Program-made: the position numbers and the translations under genes
NCBI RefSeq assembly: GCF_038593855.1
Contig: NZ_CP151996.1
Location: forward strand, 558,001-622,000
Direction of reading: 5' to 3'
Length of the DNA stretch: 64,000 bases
DNA from: Lysinibacillus sp. FSL M8-0337
Lineage (GTDB): Bacteria; Bacillota; Bacilli; Bacillales_A; Planococcaceae
Notes under the pieces: model-generated
What the model saw: the letters and a program-made list of their open reading frames with translations, nothing else
Databases searched by the model: none
What the model was told of the DNA's origin: nothing
Shown here: piece by piece, positions 17,988 through 27,607 of the stretch
How positions within the stretch are numbered: the first letter of the stretch is position 1
Layout: every line of letters begins with the position of its first letter

Positions 17988-18048
17988 GCAATATATTGCG
18001 AGGGAACAGAAGATAAGTTGGTGACTAATTCAAATTGCACTATATTGG
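17988..18048. promoter_or_regulatory. Possible operator of the XRE-recombinase operon
   Basis: A perfect 12-bp palindrome GCAATATATTGC (17988-17999) and a related TGCACTATATTGG (18036-18048) lie 80-140 bases upstream of the XRE start. Binding is a guess from position and symmetry. Confidence 0.3.
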
Positions 18049-18098
18049 ATAATTTCAATAAAAGGATTTATATCCTCAATCTGGTAGTGCTAGTTAGA

Positions 18099-18142
18099 AA
18101 GAAAACCCAATGTATTGCGTTAAACAAGACATGGGTTTTCTT
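18099..18142 (-). terminator. Terminator beyond the silent S-layer gene
   Basis: GAAAACCCA pairs with TGGGTTTTC, with T-rich tracts on both strands. It separates the silent S-layer gene from the XRE gene upstream region. Confidence 0.75.
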
Positions 18143-18190
18143 TTTCTTTTATTTCTGTGAATACCTTAGTTTATAAAGTTGATGTTTCGT

Positions 18191-21085
18191 TTAGTTTTTA
18201 AGTGTTACTGTCCATTTATTCGTTGCAGTTGGATTAAAAGCAACTTCATATGTGAACTCTTTTTCAAAAGTTGTTTCAGTTGCAGCAACTTTCACTTTTA
18301 GTGTACCTACAGCTGCATTTGTTGGAGCAGTAGTAAATAGCAATCCGACTGTGTTTTCGCCTAGGTCAGCAACAGTTGTTTTTTGACTATCAATACTGAA
18401 TTCTTGTTTGTCATCTATAATTACATTAGATGCAAATGTGATTGTAATGATTTCATTATTAGTATCCCAGTCTATTTTGCCAACTGTTGGCGCAACGGGA
18501 GCTTTTACTAATTTTGCAAGACCAGCTTCTAAAGCAGTTTTTGCATTTTCATACTCTGCTTTTGTAGCATTCGCTTTAGTTAATACATCAGTAGCCGTTT
18601 TCACAAGTGCTTGAACTGCAGCTTTATCTTGATAATTATCTTCTTTAACAGCTTTAATCGCTGCATCTAAATCTGATTTTGCTTTAGCTAAAGCATCTAT
18701 TCCAGCTTGTTTATCTGCTTCTACTGTATTAATTGGAGCTGGTGCATTAACAGATTTTAGATAGAAAGTAATATCGTTGTCTTTTGCTTCATACGTAATT
18801 TCTAAACCAGTATTACCGCCAGCTTTTGCAGCATCAACTAGTGCTTTTTCGAAGTTTGTTAATGATACTGGACGATTTGCTTCATCTCGGTAAGTGTAGT
18901 TCTTACCTGTTTCACCAGCATATCGAATTGCAGTTTTTCCGATGATTGTTAAAGTTCTTCTCGATGTATCGAAAGAAGCAATTCGACCTGATTCTAAGTT
19001 CGATACCTCATTAGTAGCAGTGAATTTAGCTGTAGCTTCTTTTGATGTAAAGTTGAAATCTCTACCATCATGGCGTACTTTACCTGTTGCTACCACTTTT
19101 ACAGAGCCTGATTTACCATCATAAGAGCTCACTTTTAGCACTTCATTACCTGTTAATTTCACAGTTTGACTACGGTTTGGTGAGATTTTAGCTGTGTCTG
19201 AAACGGTTGTTGTTAAGCCTGCATCCCCAAGATAAATGACACTAGAACCAGTATTGTAGATTGTATACGTTACTTCTTCAAGTGTACCGATTGTTGTAGA
19301 GCTACCGCTTTGGTTTACTAAATCTACTTTAAATTCAGCCGATACATCGCCTTTTAAATCGGCTGTATCTCTAAATCTACCGTTGGCATCTTTCACTTTT
19401 AATGAAGCACCGTCTAATTTCTCTGCTTCGAAGTAAGAAATAGGGGCAATAGCTTTCGGTTCACCTTCATCAAGTGTTCCTTGTTTGTTAACAAACGCAC
19501 TGTTAATATCAATCCAAGCGACAGGCGTAGCATATGTGCTTACTTTGTCATTCGCAATAATGAAGCTTGCTTCCCCTTTAGCGTCAGTAGTAACCGTAAT
19601 TTGTTTCAACGTTGGTTTATACACTCTGCTGCCATTTGCATCTAATTCTACAAAATAAGCATCTGTGTTTGTGCTAATTACACGATCTAGATGTTCATTA
19701 AATGCCACATTGACTACTTCATTTTTCGCCACTTCACCATTTTTGTTTTTCACAACGACTTTGTATTTACGACCATTTTGATAACCGATAGCTGCTGTTT
19801 CACCACCATCGCGTGTAACGTCAATCGTGTAGTCTGCTTGTAAAGCTGAGAACTTCACTTTCGCAGCAGAAGCTTGTAACGTATCAGCAGTGTATTTTTG
19901 AGTGTAGCCAGTTGTTGTTACTGTACCATTTGTGTTAGTAACTGTTACTGGAGTTGCTTCAAATACAACTGGAGTTACTTCAGCGTTAGAACCTGAAACT
20001 GTGAATGTAGCTTCACCTTTAGAATCAGTTGTGATTTGTGCAGCACGTGTGTTGTTATCGCTTGTTTGTACTACAGCAAGACCATTAACTGTAACGTTTT
20101 GTAATTTATCAACAGTTACGTCAATGTTTTCTTTTACTGAAACGTTAAGTACTTTACCTGATACTGGTTTACCAGTTTCTGGGTGTTTGTAAGTAACTTT
20201 GTAAGTTTTGTTAGCGCCGTTGTTGATAGTAGCACCAGTAGTTACTTCAGTGATTTCTAAAGTTTGGTCAACTGCCCAGAATACATAACCAGTTGAGAAT
20301 TTAGAACGGTCACCGTTTGCGTATACAGTTACAGTGTCGTTTGTTGCAGCATAACGAGTGTAAGAGTAAGTTGCGATACCTTCTTCGTTTGTTACAGCTT
20401 CAACTGTTACTGGAGTTTTCACGCCATTAGCAGAACCTGGGATGAAGAAAGTTACTGGAATACCAGCTTTTGTTTGACCTTCAGCAACTGTTACTTGTGC
20501 TTTAAGTGTTACTTGTTGGCCAAGTTTACCTTGAACTGATTTTTCTACTAAATCTACTTTAGTAGGAACTACAGCTGCGATACCTTTGAATGTACCGATT
20601 TTTTCTTCGCCAAGAGATACAGTGTACTCTTTGTCAGCTGTTTGAGCAGCAGTTGTTAATACAACCACTTTTTTGTTTGTTAATTTAACAGCTGCGTTTT
20701 TCACTTCTAAATCAGAGATTAAGAAGTTAAGAGCTTGTACGTTGTCTACTTCTTCGTCGAATGTTACTTCAACAGTTGTGTTGTTGATAGCTTTTACTGC
20801 TGCAACACCAGCTTCTGGGTTGTTTACAACGTTTTCGATTGTGCGGTATAAGAATGAAGCGAATTGTCCGCGTGTTACGCTGTTACCTGGGTTGAAGTGA
20901 GCAACATTTGTAATACCCGCATATTCTAAAGCAACGATCGCTGTGCGTTGTTCTGCAGAGTAAGCTTTGTCTAAGTCACCAATTTCTGTTACGAAGTTCG
21001 CTTTTTTGTACTCAGCTACTAAGTCTACGCCAGCGATTTCTTTAATAGCACGTACTAAAACTACTGCCATTTGTTGACGTTGCAT
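18191..21085 (-). pseudogene. Silent, 5'-truncated S-layer gene cassette
   Basis: An open frame of 964 codons encodes an S-layer protein lacking signal peptide, SLH1 and half of SLH2. It begins within the block MQRQQMAVVL, and there is no promoter, ribosome binding site or secretion signal. The first ~410 residues are almost identical to the expressed protein. Then sequence diverges (about 60% similar by eye), and the last ~270 residues are unique, with a helical segment rich in Ala/Lys (FIVAR-like) and a final beta domain. The intact frame over nearly 3 kb argues against simple decay and for use as a donor cassette. Inversion at the shared block would fuse it in frame to codons 1-135 of the active gene, giving 1099 residues. 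Confidence 0.88.
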
Positions 21086-21098
21086 TGTTTGTGAAGCG
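19857..21098 (-). repeat. 1242-bp inverted repeat, copy in the silent S-layer cassette
   Basis: This is the reverse-complement partner of 11678-12919, of equal length. The outer end at 21098 is the point where S-layer homology stops; a half copy of a GC-rich palindromic element begins 16 bases further on. Confidence 0.9.
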
Positions 21099-21114
21099 AG
21101 TTAATGGATGGCAT

Positions 21115-21174
21115 AACCGCGCGTTAGAGAGGGTTGCGGCTTACTGTGATGAGCAGAAAGCACCGCCGTAGCGG
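21115..21174. repeat. Half copy of GC-rich palindromic element
   Basis: It matches the right half of the elements at 21285-21413 and 41743-41873, sharing GGGTTGCGGCTTAC and GAAAGCACCGCCGTAGCG. It lies immediately outside the silent S-layer cassette. Confidence 0.75.
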
Positions 21175-21284
21175 ACTCAACGATATAGTGAAAAGAGTTC
21201 AATTGATGGCATTTTTCCACTATGCAAAACAAACGAAACCTTAGCTGTTTATTCTATTGCAGTAAACAATTAATAGAAGCGTGT

Positions 21285-21413
21285 ACTAGTTGTTGGTAGC
21301 GGAGGCGGTGACTCCTGCGGGAATGCACACAGCGTAAGACGCAACGAAACGCGCGTTAGGGGGGTTGCGGCTTACGTGTGTGCCCGCGGAAAGCACCGCC
21401 GTAGCGAACAACA
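21285..21413. repeat. GC-rich imperfect palindrome, ~130 bp
   Basis: GCGGAGGCGGTG near the left end can pair with CACCGCCGTAGCG at the right, and internal arms (GCACACA/TGTGTGC) extend the hairpin. It is clearly GC-richer than the surroundings. A close copy is at 41743-41873. It is probably a REP- or MITE-like element; similar palindromes are common in Bacillaceae genomes. Confidence 0.8.
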
Positions 21414-21420
21414 GCTTAGC

Positions 21421-21460
21421 AAAAAGTGTTAGATTGATTGAGGTCAATTTAACACTTTTT
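21421..21460. terminator. Terminator-like hairpin next to the palindromic element
   Basis: AAAAAGTGTTAGATTGA pairs imperfectly with TCAATTTAACACTTTTT. Related hairpins are at 41882-41924 and 53024-53063. Around it, 21461-21600 holds no recognisable gene. Confidence 0.7.
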
Positions 21461-21589
21461 CTCTTTTGTCCCAGCCTCTATAGCTAACCGCTGTATGGAG
21501 CAATCATGAAAAAGTACAGATTGTTTAGAAAAAGTGAAGTTTCGGTTAACAATTGCACTATTTTGTTGTGTGCTTAGATTTTAGAAAAA

Positions 21590-21776
21590 TGCTATAATTT
21601 AACAGTTACTATATAGTAATTCAATAGTGCATTAACAGTTATATGGTTTCATATATATATACTGGGGAAATAAGTTTTACTACTATTGATGGCACGCTTG
21701 ATGCGTCTGGTGTAGGTACAAACCGACAGCCGAGATAGAGAGATGGTAGACCTTCTTCGGCTAAGAAGAAGTTTTT
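21590..21776 (+). promoter_or_regulatory. Structured leader of the nuclease gene, possible attenuator
   Basis: A TATAAT-like -10 lies near 21592. The leader ends in a weak terminator (CTTCTT-cggct-AAGAAG followed by TTTTTT, ending about 21776). AGCCGA at about 21728 can pair with TCGGCT at about 21757, which overlaps the terminator loop and part of its left arm, so the two structures exclude each other. A 31-codon frame (21643-21738) ends before the terminator but has no ribosome binding site. I could not match it to a known riboswitch class. Confidence 0.35.
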
Positions 21777-21808
21777 TATGAAGCAAATACTTAAAGAGGA
21801 GCTAACTG

Positions 21809-24800
21809 ATGATGTCTAAAAAGAAATGGAACAAGTCATTTAATGCTTTACTCGCAACGACATTAGTTGCGAGTGTATCGATGCCAGTAATGCCTAGTCA
21901 AGCTGTTGCGGCTGAATTAGCTACTGATTTAATTATCTCTGAGTATATTGAAGGGTCCAGTAATAATAAAGCGATTGAACTTTACAATGGAACGGGTTCA
22001 ACAATTGATTTAAGCCAATACAAACTTGAACTTTATACAAATGGTAGTACAACACCAACGAACAAACAGACGTTAAGTGGCACTTTAGCACATAATGAGA
22101 CAATCATTCTCTATAATTCTAGTGCAGTGGCAGCGATTAAAGAGAAAGGTGGACTTGCTTCAGCTGTTACCGCGTTTAATGGTAATGATGCGATTGTTTT
22201 AAAGAAAGGTGAAGAGGTAGTAGATTCTTTTGGTCAAATGGGGTTTGATCCAGGCAAGTCATGGAATGACAATGGGGTGTTTACTGTTGATACAACATTG
22301 GTTAGAAAGAGTTCCATTACGTCTGGCGATAAAAATCCAAGTGACACCTTTGACCCTTCATTAGAATGGCAGCCTTATCCAATCGATACATTCGAACATT
22401 TAGGCAGTCATGCAATGGATGGAGGTGACGTTGGACCTATTATAAAGGCGGAAGTCGTAACAGCTTCCACACCTTCTGGAACGGTTGCGTCAGGCACTGC
22501 CATTACATTATCTTCTGCCACTGCTGGTGCAAAGATTTATTATACAACGGATGGAACAGAGCCGACATTGCAAAGTGCTAGTTATACGCAGCCAATTATT
22601 ATTGATAAAACAATGACGATAAAAGCGATAGCAGTTGCACAGGGGCTGGAAAATAGTGATGTGCAAACTTTTAATTATACCGTTATTGGACAAGCAGATG
22701 TTCAGTCAATCGCTGATGCAAGAACACAAGCGAACGGTACAACAGTAACAATTAAAGGTATTGTGGCAGGGAAGTTGAAAAATACCATCTCTGTACAAGA
22801 TGGAACAGGTGGTATCGCTGTACGTCCGACGAGCCTAAATGTAGAAATTGGCGACGAAGTAACGCTTAAAGGGAAGCTTGCGGACTATAGAGGGTTACTG
22901 CAATTAGACGGAGCTCAAATTATCGACAAAGTGGCAGGTGTTGGTGCACCAACTGCAAAAGTAGTAACAGGTGCCGAGGTAGCAGAAGCAAATGAATCAC
23001 AACTTGTTACGATAAAAAATGTTGCGCTGACAAATGTGCAAACAGGAAGTGGCTGGGCAAACTATACAGCTAGTGATGGTAGCAATTTTTTAGTACGCGA
23101 TGAAACGAATACGCTAGGTCTAACGGTCGGCACAACATATGAATCGATTACGGGCATTGTCCAACAATTCGATCAGGATTACCAAGTGATACCACGTTCT
23201 GTAAACGATATTGTCGTGGATAGCACAGCATTAAAACCAGCGATCGCATCGCCAAGTAGTGGTACATTTATTAATCAAACAACGGTCACTTTATCAACAT
23301 CGACAGCTAATGGGGAAATCTATTACACAGTAGATGGTACAAATCCTACTGTATCAGGTATTAAATACGAAAAACCAATCGATATTAAGCAAAACACAAC
23401 ATTAAAAACGGTTGTCAAAGCAAATGATGGCACGTTTAGTGAAGTAATGACCTATGACTATGTTATTACAGATGCGCTGCAAATTCATGATATTCAAGGG
23501 GAAGGCCATCGTTCTCCATTTGCCGGCAAAACCGTTGATGGCATTCAAGGGATTGTAACATATTCATTTTCTTTAAATGGTAGTTATTATTATACGATTC
23601 AAACACCTGATGAATTGGCGGATGATAATCCGAATACATCGGAAGGTATCTTACTTTATAGTGGAAAGAATGCTTGGCCGATTCAAGTAGGGAATTTAGT
23701 ATCGGTAACAGGTAAAGTAGATGAATATGCGTATGATGGCTACAGTGATGCGAATCAAACAGATTTAAAAACGACGCAAATCAATGTACGAAATGATCAA
23801 GGTGGCAAAGTACAAGTACTTAATGCCAGTGTAGCATTACCAAAAGCCGTTCAAATTGATAAATTAAAAATGTCATTTAGTCAAATAGATAGTGACAATC
23901 TGCAAGTTTTCAACCCGACAATTGATGCTATTGATTTTTGGGAAAGTATTGAAGCGATGCGAGTGGAGGTAGGCAATGTCAAAGCTGTTGCTCCACAGGA
24001 ACATGGCGATTTAGTAACGGTTCTTGAAAATGAACCAACAAACACGCTGCATGGTGGGGTCTTGTATGAGGAAGGAAAAACAAACCCAAATCGTATCCAA
24101 TTTAGATTGGAACCGAACGGAACAGCTCGTGATTTCGAAGTTGCTACAGGCGATAAGTTTAATGGACCGATTACGGGTATCGTGGGCTACTCTTATCAAA
24201 ACTTCAAAATTTACGTGCCACTAGATAACATGAAGCAAGCCCATGTAAAAGGGTCGGCAACACCTGAGACAACTAAAATAGTCAAAGCAGAGGATAAGCT
24301 AACAATTGCCTCGTATAATTTAGAAAACTTCTCTAATAACAAAACATCCACATCGGATGATAAGGCGCGAAAATTAGCACGTGCCATTGGTACTGATATG
24401 CAAACACCAGACATTGTAGGGGTCACGGAAGTACAAGATAATAACGGTGAATCGGCTGGTGATGCCAAAGCAGATCAAAGTTATCAACGCTTAATTGATG
24501 CTATTAAAGCTGAAAGTGGCATTGATTATAAGTATGTCAATATTGACCCTGTGAATAATGCAGATGGTGGTGCACCGAACGCGAATATTCGTGTTGGTTT
24601 CTTATACAATCCAGCAAGGGTGAACTTGAAAGAAGGAATCCAAGCAGGGGATGCGACTACTGCGGTTAGTTATCAAAATGGTCAATTAACGCTGAACCCA
24701 GGTCGAATTGACCCAATGAATGAGGCATTTAATAATAGCCGAAAACCGTTAGCTGCACAATTTGAGTTCCAAGGTGAAGATGTCATTGTGATTGCTAATC

Positions 24801-26578
24801 ACTGGAATTCTAAATCGGGTGACACACCATTATTCGGAGCAACACAACCACCGCAATATAAAAGTGAAGTGCAGCGCCAAAAAATCGCAAATATTGTGTA
24901 TAACTTTGTTGCGGATGTTAAAACGAAAAATCCAGATGCAAATATTGTATCTTTAGGTGATTTTAACGATTACCAATTTGCCAAAGCGCTTAAAATTCAT
25001 GAAGGTGAATGGATGACCAATATGATAAATAAAGCCGATTCTTCTGACCGTTATACGTATTTGTATCAAGGAAATTCGCAAGTATTAGATCATATTTTAG
25101 TTTCCAATAATCTTCAAGAAAAAACGATAATTGATATTCTTCATATTAATGCAGACTTTACAGATATGGCAGGCCGCGCAAGTGACCATGACCCTGTCAT
25201 GGTGCAACTGGATTTAAAACAAGGTCCTACAGTAGAACCGATTCAACCTGAAATCACATATAACTATGAGAACTTTAAGAAAAATATTTTAGTTATTACA
25301 AAACCGAGTGTAGCATTACATTTAGATGCAGCGTCGTATATTACGAAGGGCGTGCACTTAAAAGGGAAGTATGTCGAGCTTCACGGTGAAGGCTTTAACA
25401 AGACAGATGTGATTATTACGCCAAATCATCCAGAGTCCATTGTAGACTTAAAGGGCAATACGTTTAAAAAGATTACAATTGAAGGCAAAAATGTAAGTGA
25501 AATTAGAGGCGCAGAAAATATTGACTTACAGTTGATTGAATTGAAGAAGGGTGCATCGTTAGAAAACATTAAATTTACAAATTCTAAGGGTCAACCGATT
25601 GTGTACCCTCCTGTCCCTGCTGAAAACAAGCAACCAATCATCAAAAAGCCTTTTACAAATCAGACAGTAGCTGTAGGCACAGACATTACCATTGATTTAA
25701 CAGAGCATTTCGCTGATCCTGATAATGACGAATTGACATTTACCGCTACAAAAGGTTCGATAAAGGGCAAACGCTTAACGTTAACTTTAGAAGCGGGTAG
25801 TCATATTGTTGGTGTCACGGCATCTGATGGTACAAAAAGTGTCACGGCCAATTTTAGTGTTACTGTAACGGCTAACGACTACTATACTGCTGCCTATAAC
25901 AAAGAGGGGCAAGCACTCAAAAAGGCGCTGCACGATATAATTTCAAACCAAAAAGTATTATCCTATGATGCTGCATGGGATGCCTTGAGATACACAGACG
26001 AAGATCCGAATAATACAAATAATGTCCTGTTATTTTATTCTGGTAAATCTAGTCCAAAAACAAACAACGGCGGCAATGTAGGCAACTGGAACCGAGAGCA
26101 TACGTGGGCAAAATCACATGGTAATTTCGGCACAAGTCAAGGACCAGGAACTGATATCCATCATTTACGCCCTACCGATGTTCAAGTAAATAGCGCAAGA
26201 GGAAATTTAGACTTTGACAATGGCGGTAGTTCAGTCGCTGGCTGTAACGGTTGCTTGAAAGACGCCGATTCCTTCGAACCACCGAATCGTGTCAAAGGGG
26301 ACGTTGCACGCATTCTGTTTTATATGGCAACGCGTTATGAGCTAGGCGATAAAGTAGACCTTGAATTAAATGACAAAGTCAACAATGGAACAGCTCCATA
26401 TCACGGTAAACTTTCGGTTCTTTTACAATGGCATCTACAAGACCCTGTAGATGACTATGAAAAACGACGAAACGAAAGAATCTACGAAATCCAAGGTAAC
26501 CGCAATCCATTTATAGACCATCCAGAATGGGTAGAAACGATTTATGGCAACAAAACAGCGGTACAGATGGTAAATTAG
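21809..26578 (+). CDS. Giant secreted composite nuclease (LTD, OB-fold, EEP and endonuclease I domains)
   Basis: A 1589-residue exported protein with a signal peptide (about 1-34). In order: a lamin-tail domain (about 38-150), a chitobiase C-terminal-like beta domain (218-290), OB-fold nucleic-acid-binding segments (300-470), a second such beta domain (475-555), an ExeM-like region (560-820), an endonuclease/exonuclease/phosphatase domain (830-1130; SYNLENF, TEVQDN, GDFNDY, SDHDPV), a linker, a cadherin-like domain (1265-1350), and an endonuclease I domain (1360-1580; NREHTWAKSHGN, DIHHLRPTD). It carries two separate catalytic modules and no SLH or LPXTG anchor, so it is probably released to degrade external DNA for nutrients or matrix turnover. 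Confidence 0.88.
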   Translation: MMSKKKWNKSFNALLATTLVASVSMPVMPSQAVAAELATDLIISEYIEGSSNNKAIELYNGTGSTIDLSQYKLELYTNGSTTPTNKQTLSGTLAHNETIILYNSSAVAAIKEKGGLASAVTAFNGNDAIVLKKGEEVVDSFGQMGFDPGKSWNDNGVFTVDTTLVRKSSITSGDKNPSDTFDPSLEWQPYPIDTFEHLGSHAMDGGDVGPIIKAEVVTASTPSGTVASGTAITLSSATAGAKIYYTTDGTEPTLQSASYTQPIIIDKTMTIKAIAVAQGLENSDVQTFNYTVIGQADVQSIADARTQANGTTVTIKGIVAGKLKNTISVQDGTGGIAVRPTSLNVEIGDEVTLKGKLADYRGLLQLDGAQIIDKVAGVGAPTAKVVTGAEVAEANESQLVTIKNVALTNVQTGSGWANYTASDGSNFLVRDETNTLGLTVGTTYESITGIVQQFDQDYQVIPRSVNDIVVDSTALKPAIASPSSGTFINQTTVTLSTSTANGEIYYTVDGTNPTVSGIKYEKPIDIKQNTTLKTVVKANDGTFSEVMTYDYVITDALQIHDIQGEGHRSPFAGKTVDGIQGIVTYSFSLNGSYYYTIQTPDELADDNPNTSEGILLYSGKNAWPIQVGNLVSVTGKVDEYAYDGYSDANQTDLKTTQINVRNDQGGKVQVLNASVALPKAVQIDKLKMSFSQIDSDNLQVFNPTIDAIDFWESIEAMRVEVGNVKAVAPQEHGDLVTVLENEPTNTLHGGVLYEEGKTNPNRIQFRLEPNGTARDFEVATGDKFNGPITGIVGYSYQNFKIYVPLDNMKQAHVKGSATPETTKIVKAEDKLTIASYNLENFSNNKTSTSDDKARKLARAIGTDMQTPDIVGVTEVQDNNGESAGDAKADQSYQRLIDAIKAESGIDYKYVNIDPVNNADGGAPNANIRVGFLYNPARVNLKEGIQAGDATTAVSYQNGQLTLNPGRIDPMNEAFNNSRKPLAAQFEFQGEDVIVIANHWNSKSGDTPLFGATQPPQYKSEVQRQKIANIVYNFVADVKTKNPDANIVSLGDFNDYQFAKALKIHEGEWMTNMINKADSSDRYTYLYQGNSQVLDHILVSNNLQEKTIIDILHINADFTDMAGRASDHDPVMVQLDLKQGPTVEPIQPEITYNYENFKKNILVITKPSVALHLDAASYITKGVHLKGKYVELHGEGFNKTDVIITPNHPESIVDLKGNTFKKITIEGKNVSEIRGAENIDLQLIELKKGASLENIKFTNSKGQPIVYPPVPAENKQPIIKKPFTNQTVAVGTDITIDLTEHFADPDNDELTFTATKGSIKGKRLTLTLEAGSHIVGVTASDGTKSVTANFSVTVTANDYYTAAYNKEGQALKKALHDIISNQKVLSYDAAWDALRYTDEDPNNTNNVLLFYSGKSSPKTNNGGNVGNWNREHTWAKSHGNFGTSQGPGTDIHHLRPTDVQVNSARGNLDFDNGGSSVAGCNGCLKDADSFEPPNRVKGDVARILFYMATRYELGDKVDLELNDKVNNGTAPYHGKLSVLLQWHLQDPVDDYEKRRNERIYEIQGNRNPFIDHPEWVETIYGNKTAVQMVN

Positions 26579-26587
26579 CAAAATACA

Positions 26588-26636
26588 AAAACCAGCCAGT
26601 TTTCAGCGGTAAATCGGTGAAAACTGGCTGGTTTTA
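26588..26636 (+). terminator. Terminator of the nuclease gene
   Basis: AAACCAGCCAGTTTTCA pairs with TGAAAACTGGCTGGTTT and is followed by a T-rich tract. Confidence 0.9.
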
Positions 26637-26783
26637 TTATGGATTGGCGACAAGCAATTGATTTCAAACGAGCTTGAAAGTGAATACATAATACAAAATA
26701 CAGTGGTGAAAGTCATGGGTATGCATTCCATTTATGATAAAATTTATAACAACACTCTATAGGAGTTAATAGAGGGGTAAAAA

Positions 26784-27212
26784 ATGGATACACAAAAAAA
26801 TGCTTTCATTATAGTAGCGTTTGCAAATAGTGCAATTGCATGTATAAGTCAATTTCTTGGTTCAATGTTAGAGGAAAGGTTTGATTCGTTAGTTCAATTT
26901 TTAGCTTTTCCTTTCGTTATAATTCTTCTGAATGTGGTTTTAGGATTTAAATTTAGAATGAAGTTTTATCAATATTCACTGTTCGCATATTTAGGATTAT
27001 ACGTATCTATCTTTGTCTGGGGCACTATTGTTTTGGTGGAAAGCACGAAAAAAGAGTTGCCTCCGGGCGAGGTTGTATTAGGTGCAGATCTCTTATTTAT
27101 TATAGTTGTGACAATAGTCCAGTCGATTATTTTCCTTCTATTTAATTTAATTGCTTTTGTAATTTATAAAATGGTTTTTTCAAAGAAGTTGTTCTATAGG
27201 AGTTGGATTTGA
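26784..27212 (+). CDS. Small membrane protein of unknown function
   Basis: A 142-residue protein with four predicted transmembrane helices (about 7-27, 38-54, 62-84 and 102-128). AGAGGGG precedes the ATG. No family recognised. It is monocistronic, between the nuclease terminator and a short remnant that repeats the nuclease 3' end (27297-27335), so it may have been inserted or duplicated together with flanking DNA. Confidence 0.6.
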   Translation: MDTQKNAFIIVAFANSAIACISQFLGSMLEERFDSLVQFLAFPFVIILLNVVLGFKFRMKFYQYSLFAYLGLYVSIFVWGTIVLVESTKKELPPGEVVLGADLLFIIVVTIVQSIIFLLFNLIAFVIYKMVFSKKLFYRSWI

Positions 27213-27296
27213 TTGTATTGAACCAAGTATTCAAAGGATTGTAGACAAGCAAAAAAATGGAGGTGTCAGTTAACATCGCTTTTGATACAACGAAAG

Positions 27297-27335
27297 AATG
27301 GCAACAAACCAGCGGTACAGATGGTAGTTGAATAC
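27297..27335 (+). pseudogene. Remnant repeating the 3' end of the nuclease gene
   Basis: ATGGCAACAAA-CAGCGGTACAGATGGTA recurs here and at about 26546-26575. The nuclease version encodes the C-terminal YGNKTAVQMVN; this copy reads NGNKPAVQMVVEY before a stop. It is a relic of duplicated nuclease-like sequence. The rest of 27213-27607 is AT-rich with no gene. Confidence 0.5.
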
Positions 27336-27345
27336 AATATTTTGT

Positions 27346-27380
27346 AAGCCCACTTCAATTAGTTATGAAGTGGGCTTTTA
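27346..27380 (+). terminator. Terminator after the nuclease-like remnant
   Basis: AAGCCCACTTC pairs with GAAGTGGGCTT and is followed by TTT. Confidence 0.85.
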
Positions 27381-27607
27381 AGATATTGCTCAAATACAAA
27401 TCGCTCCATTTTTAAAGTATATATGAACTGTCTTTGTTCAAAAAATATGGAAACGGTATATCTATTTATCTATTTAATTTATAATATTTGAAACAAATTT
27501 CCTAATACTTAATTTATAATATAATTAACACATTTTTCTAAATGGAATGTTACAAAATAATATTTTGGAAAACTGAAGATTTTATTTAATTGGGGGAAGA
27601 GAACTAA

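Noticed and set aside
21643..21738. 31-codon protein-like frame in the nuclease leader
   Set aside because: No ribosome binding site and overlaps the proposed RNA structure; not called as a gene.
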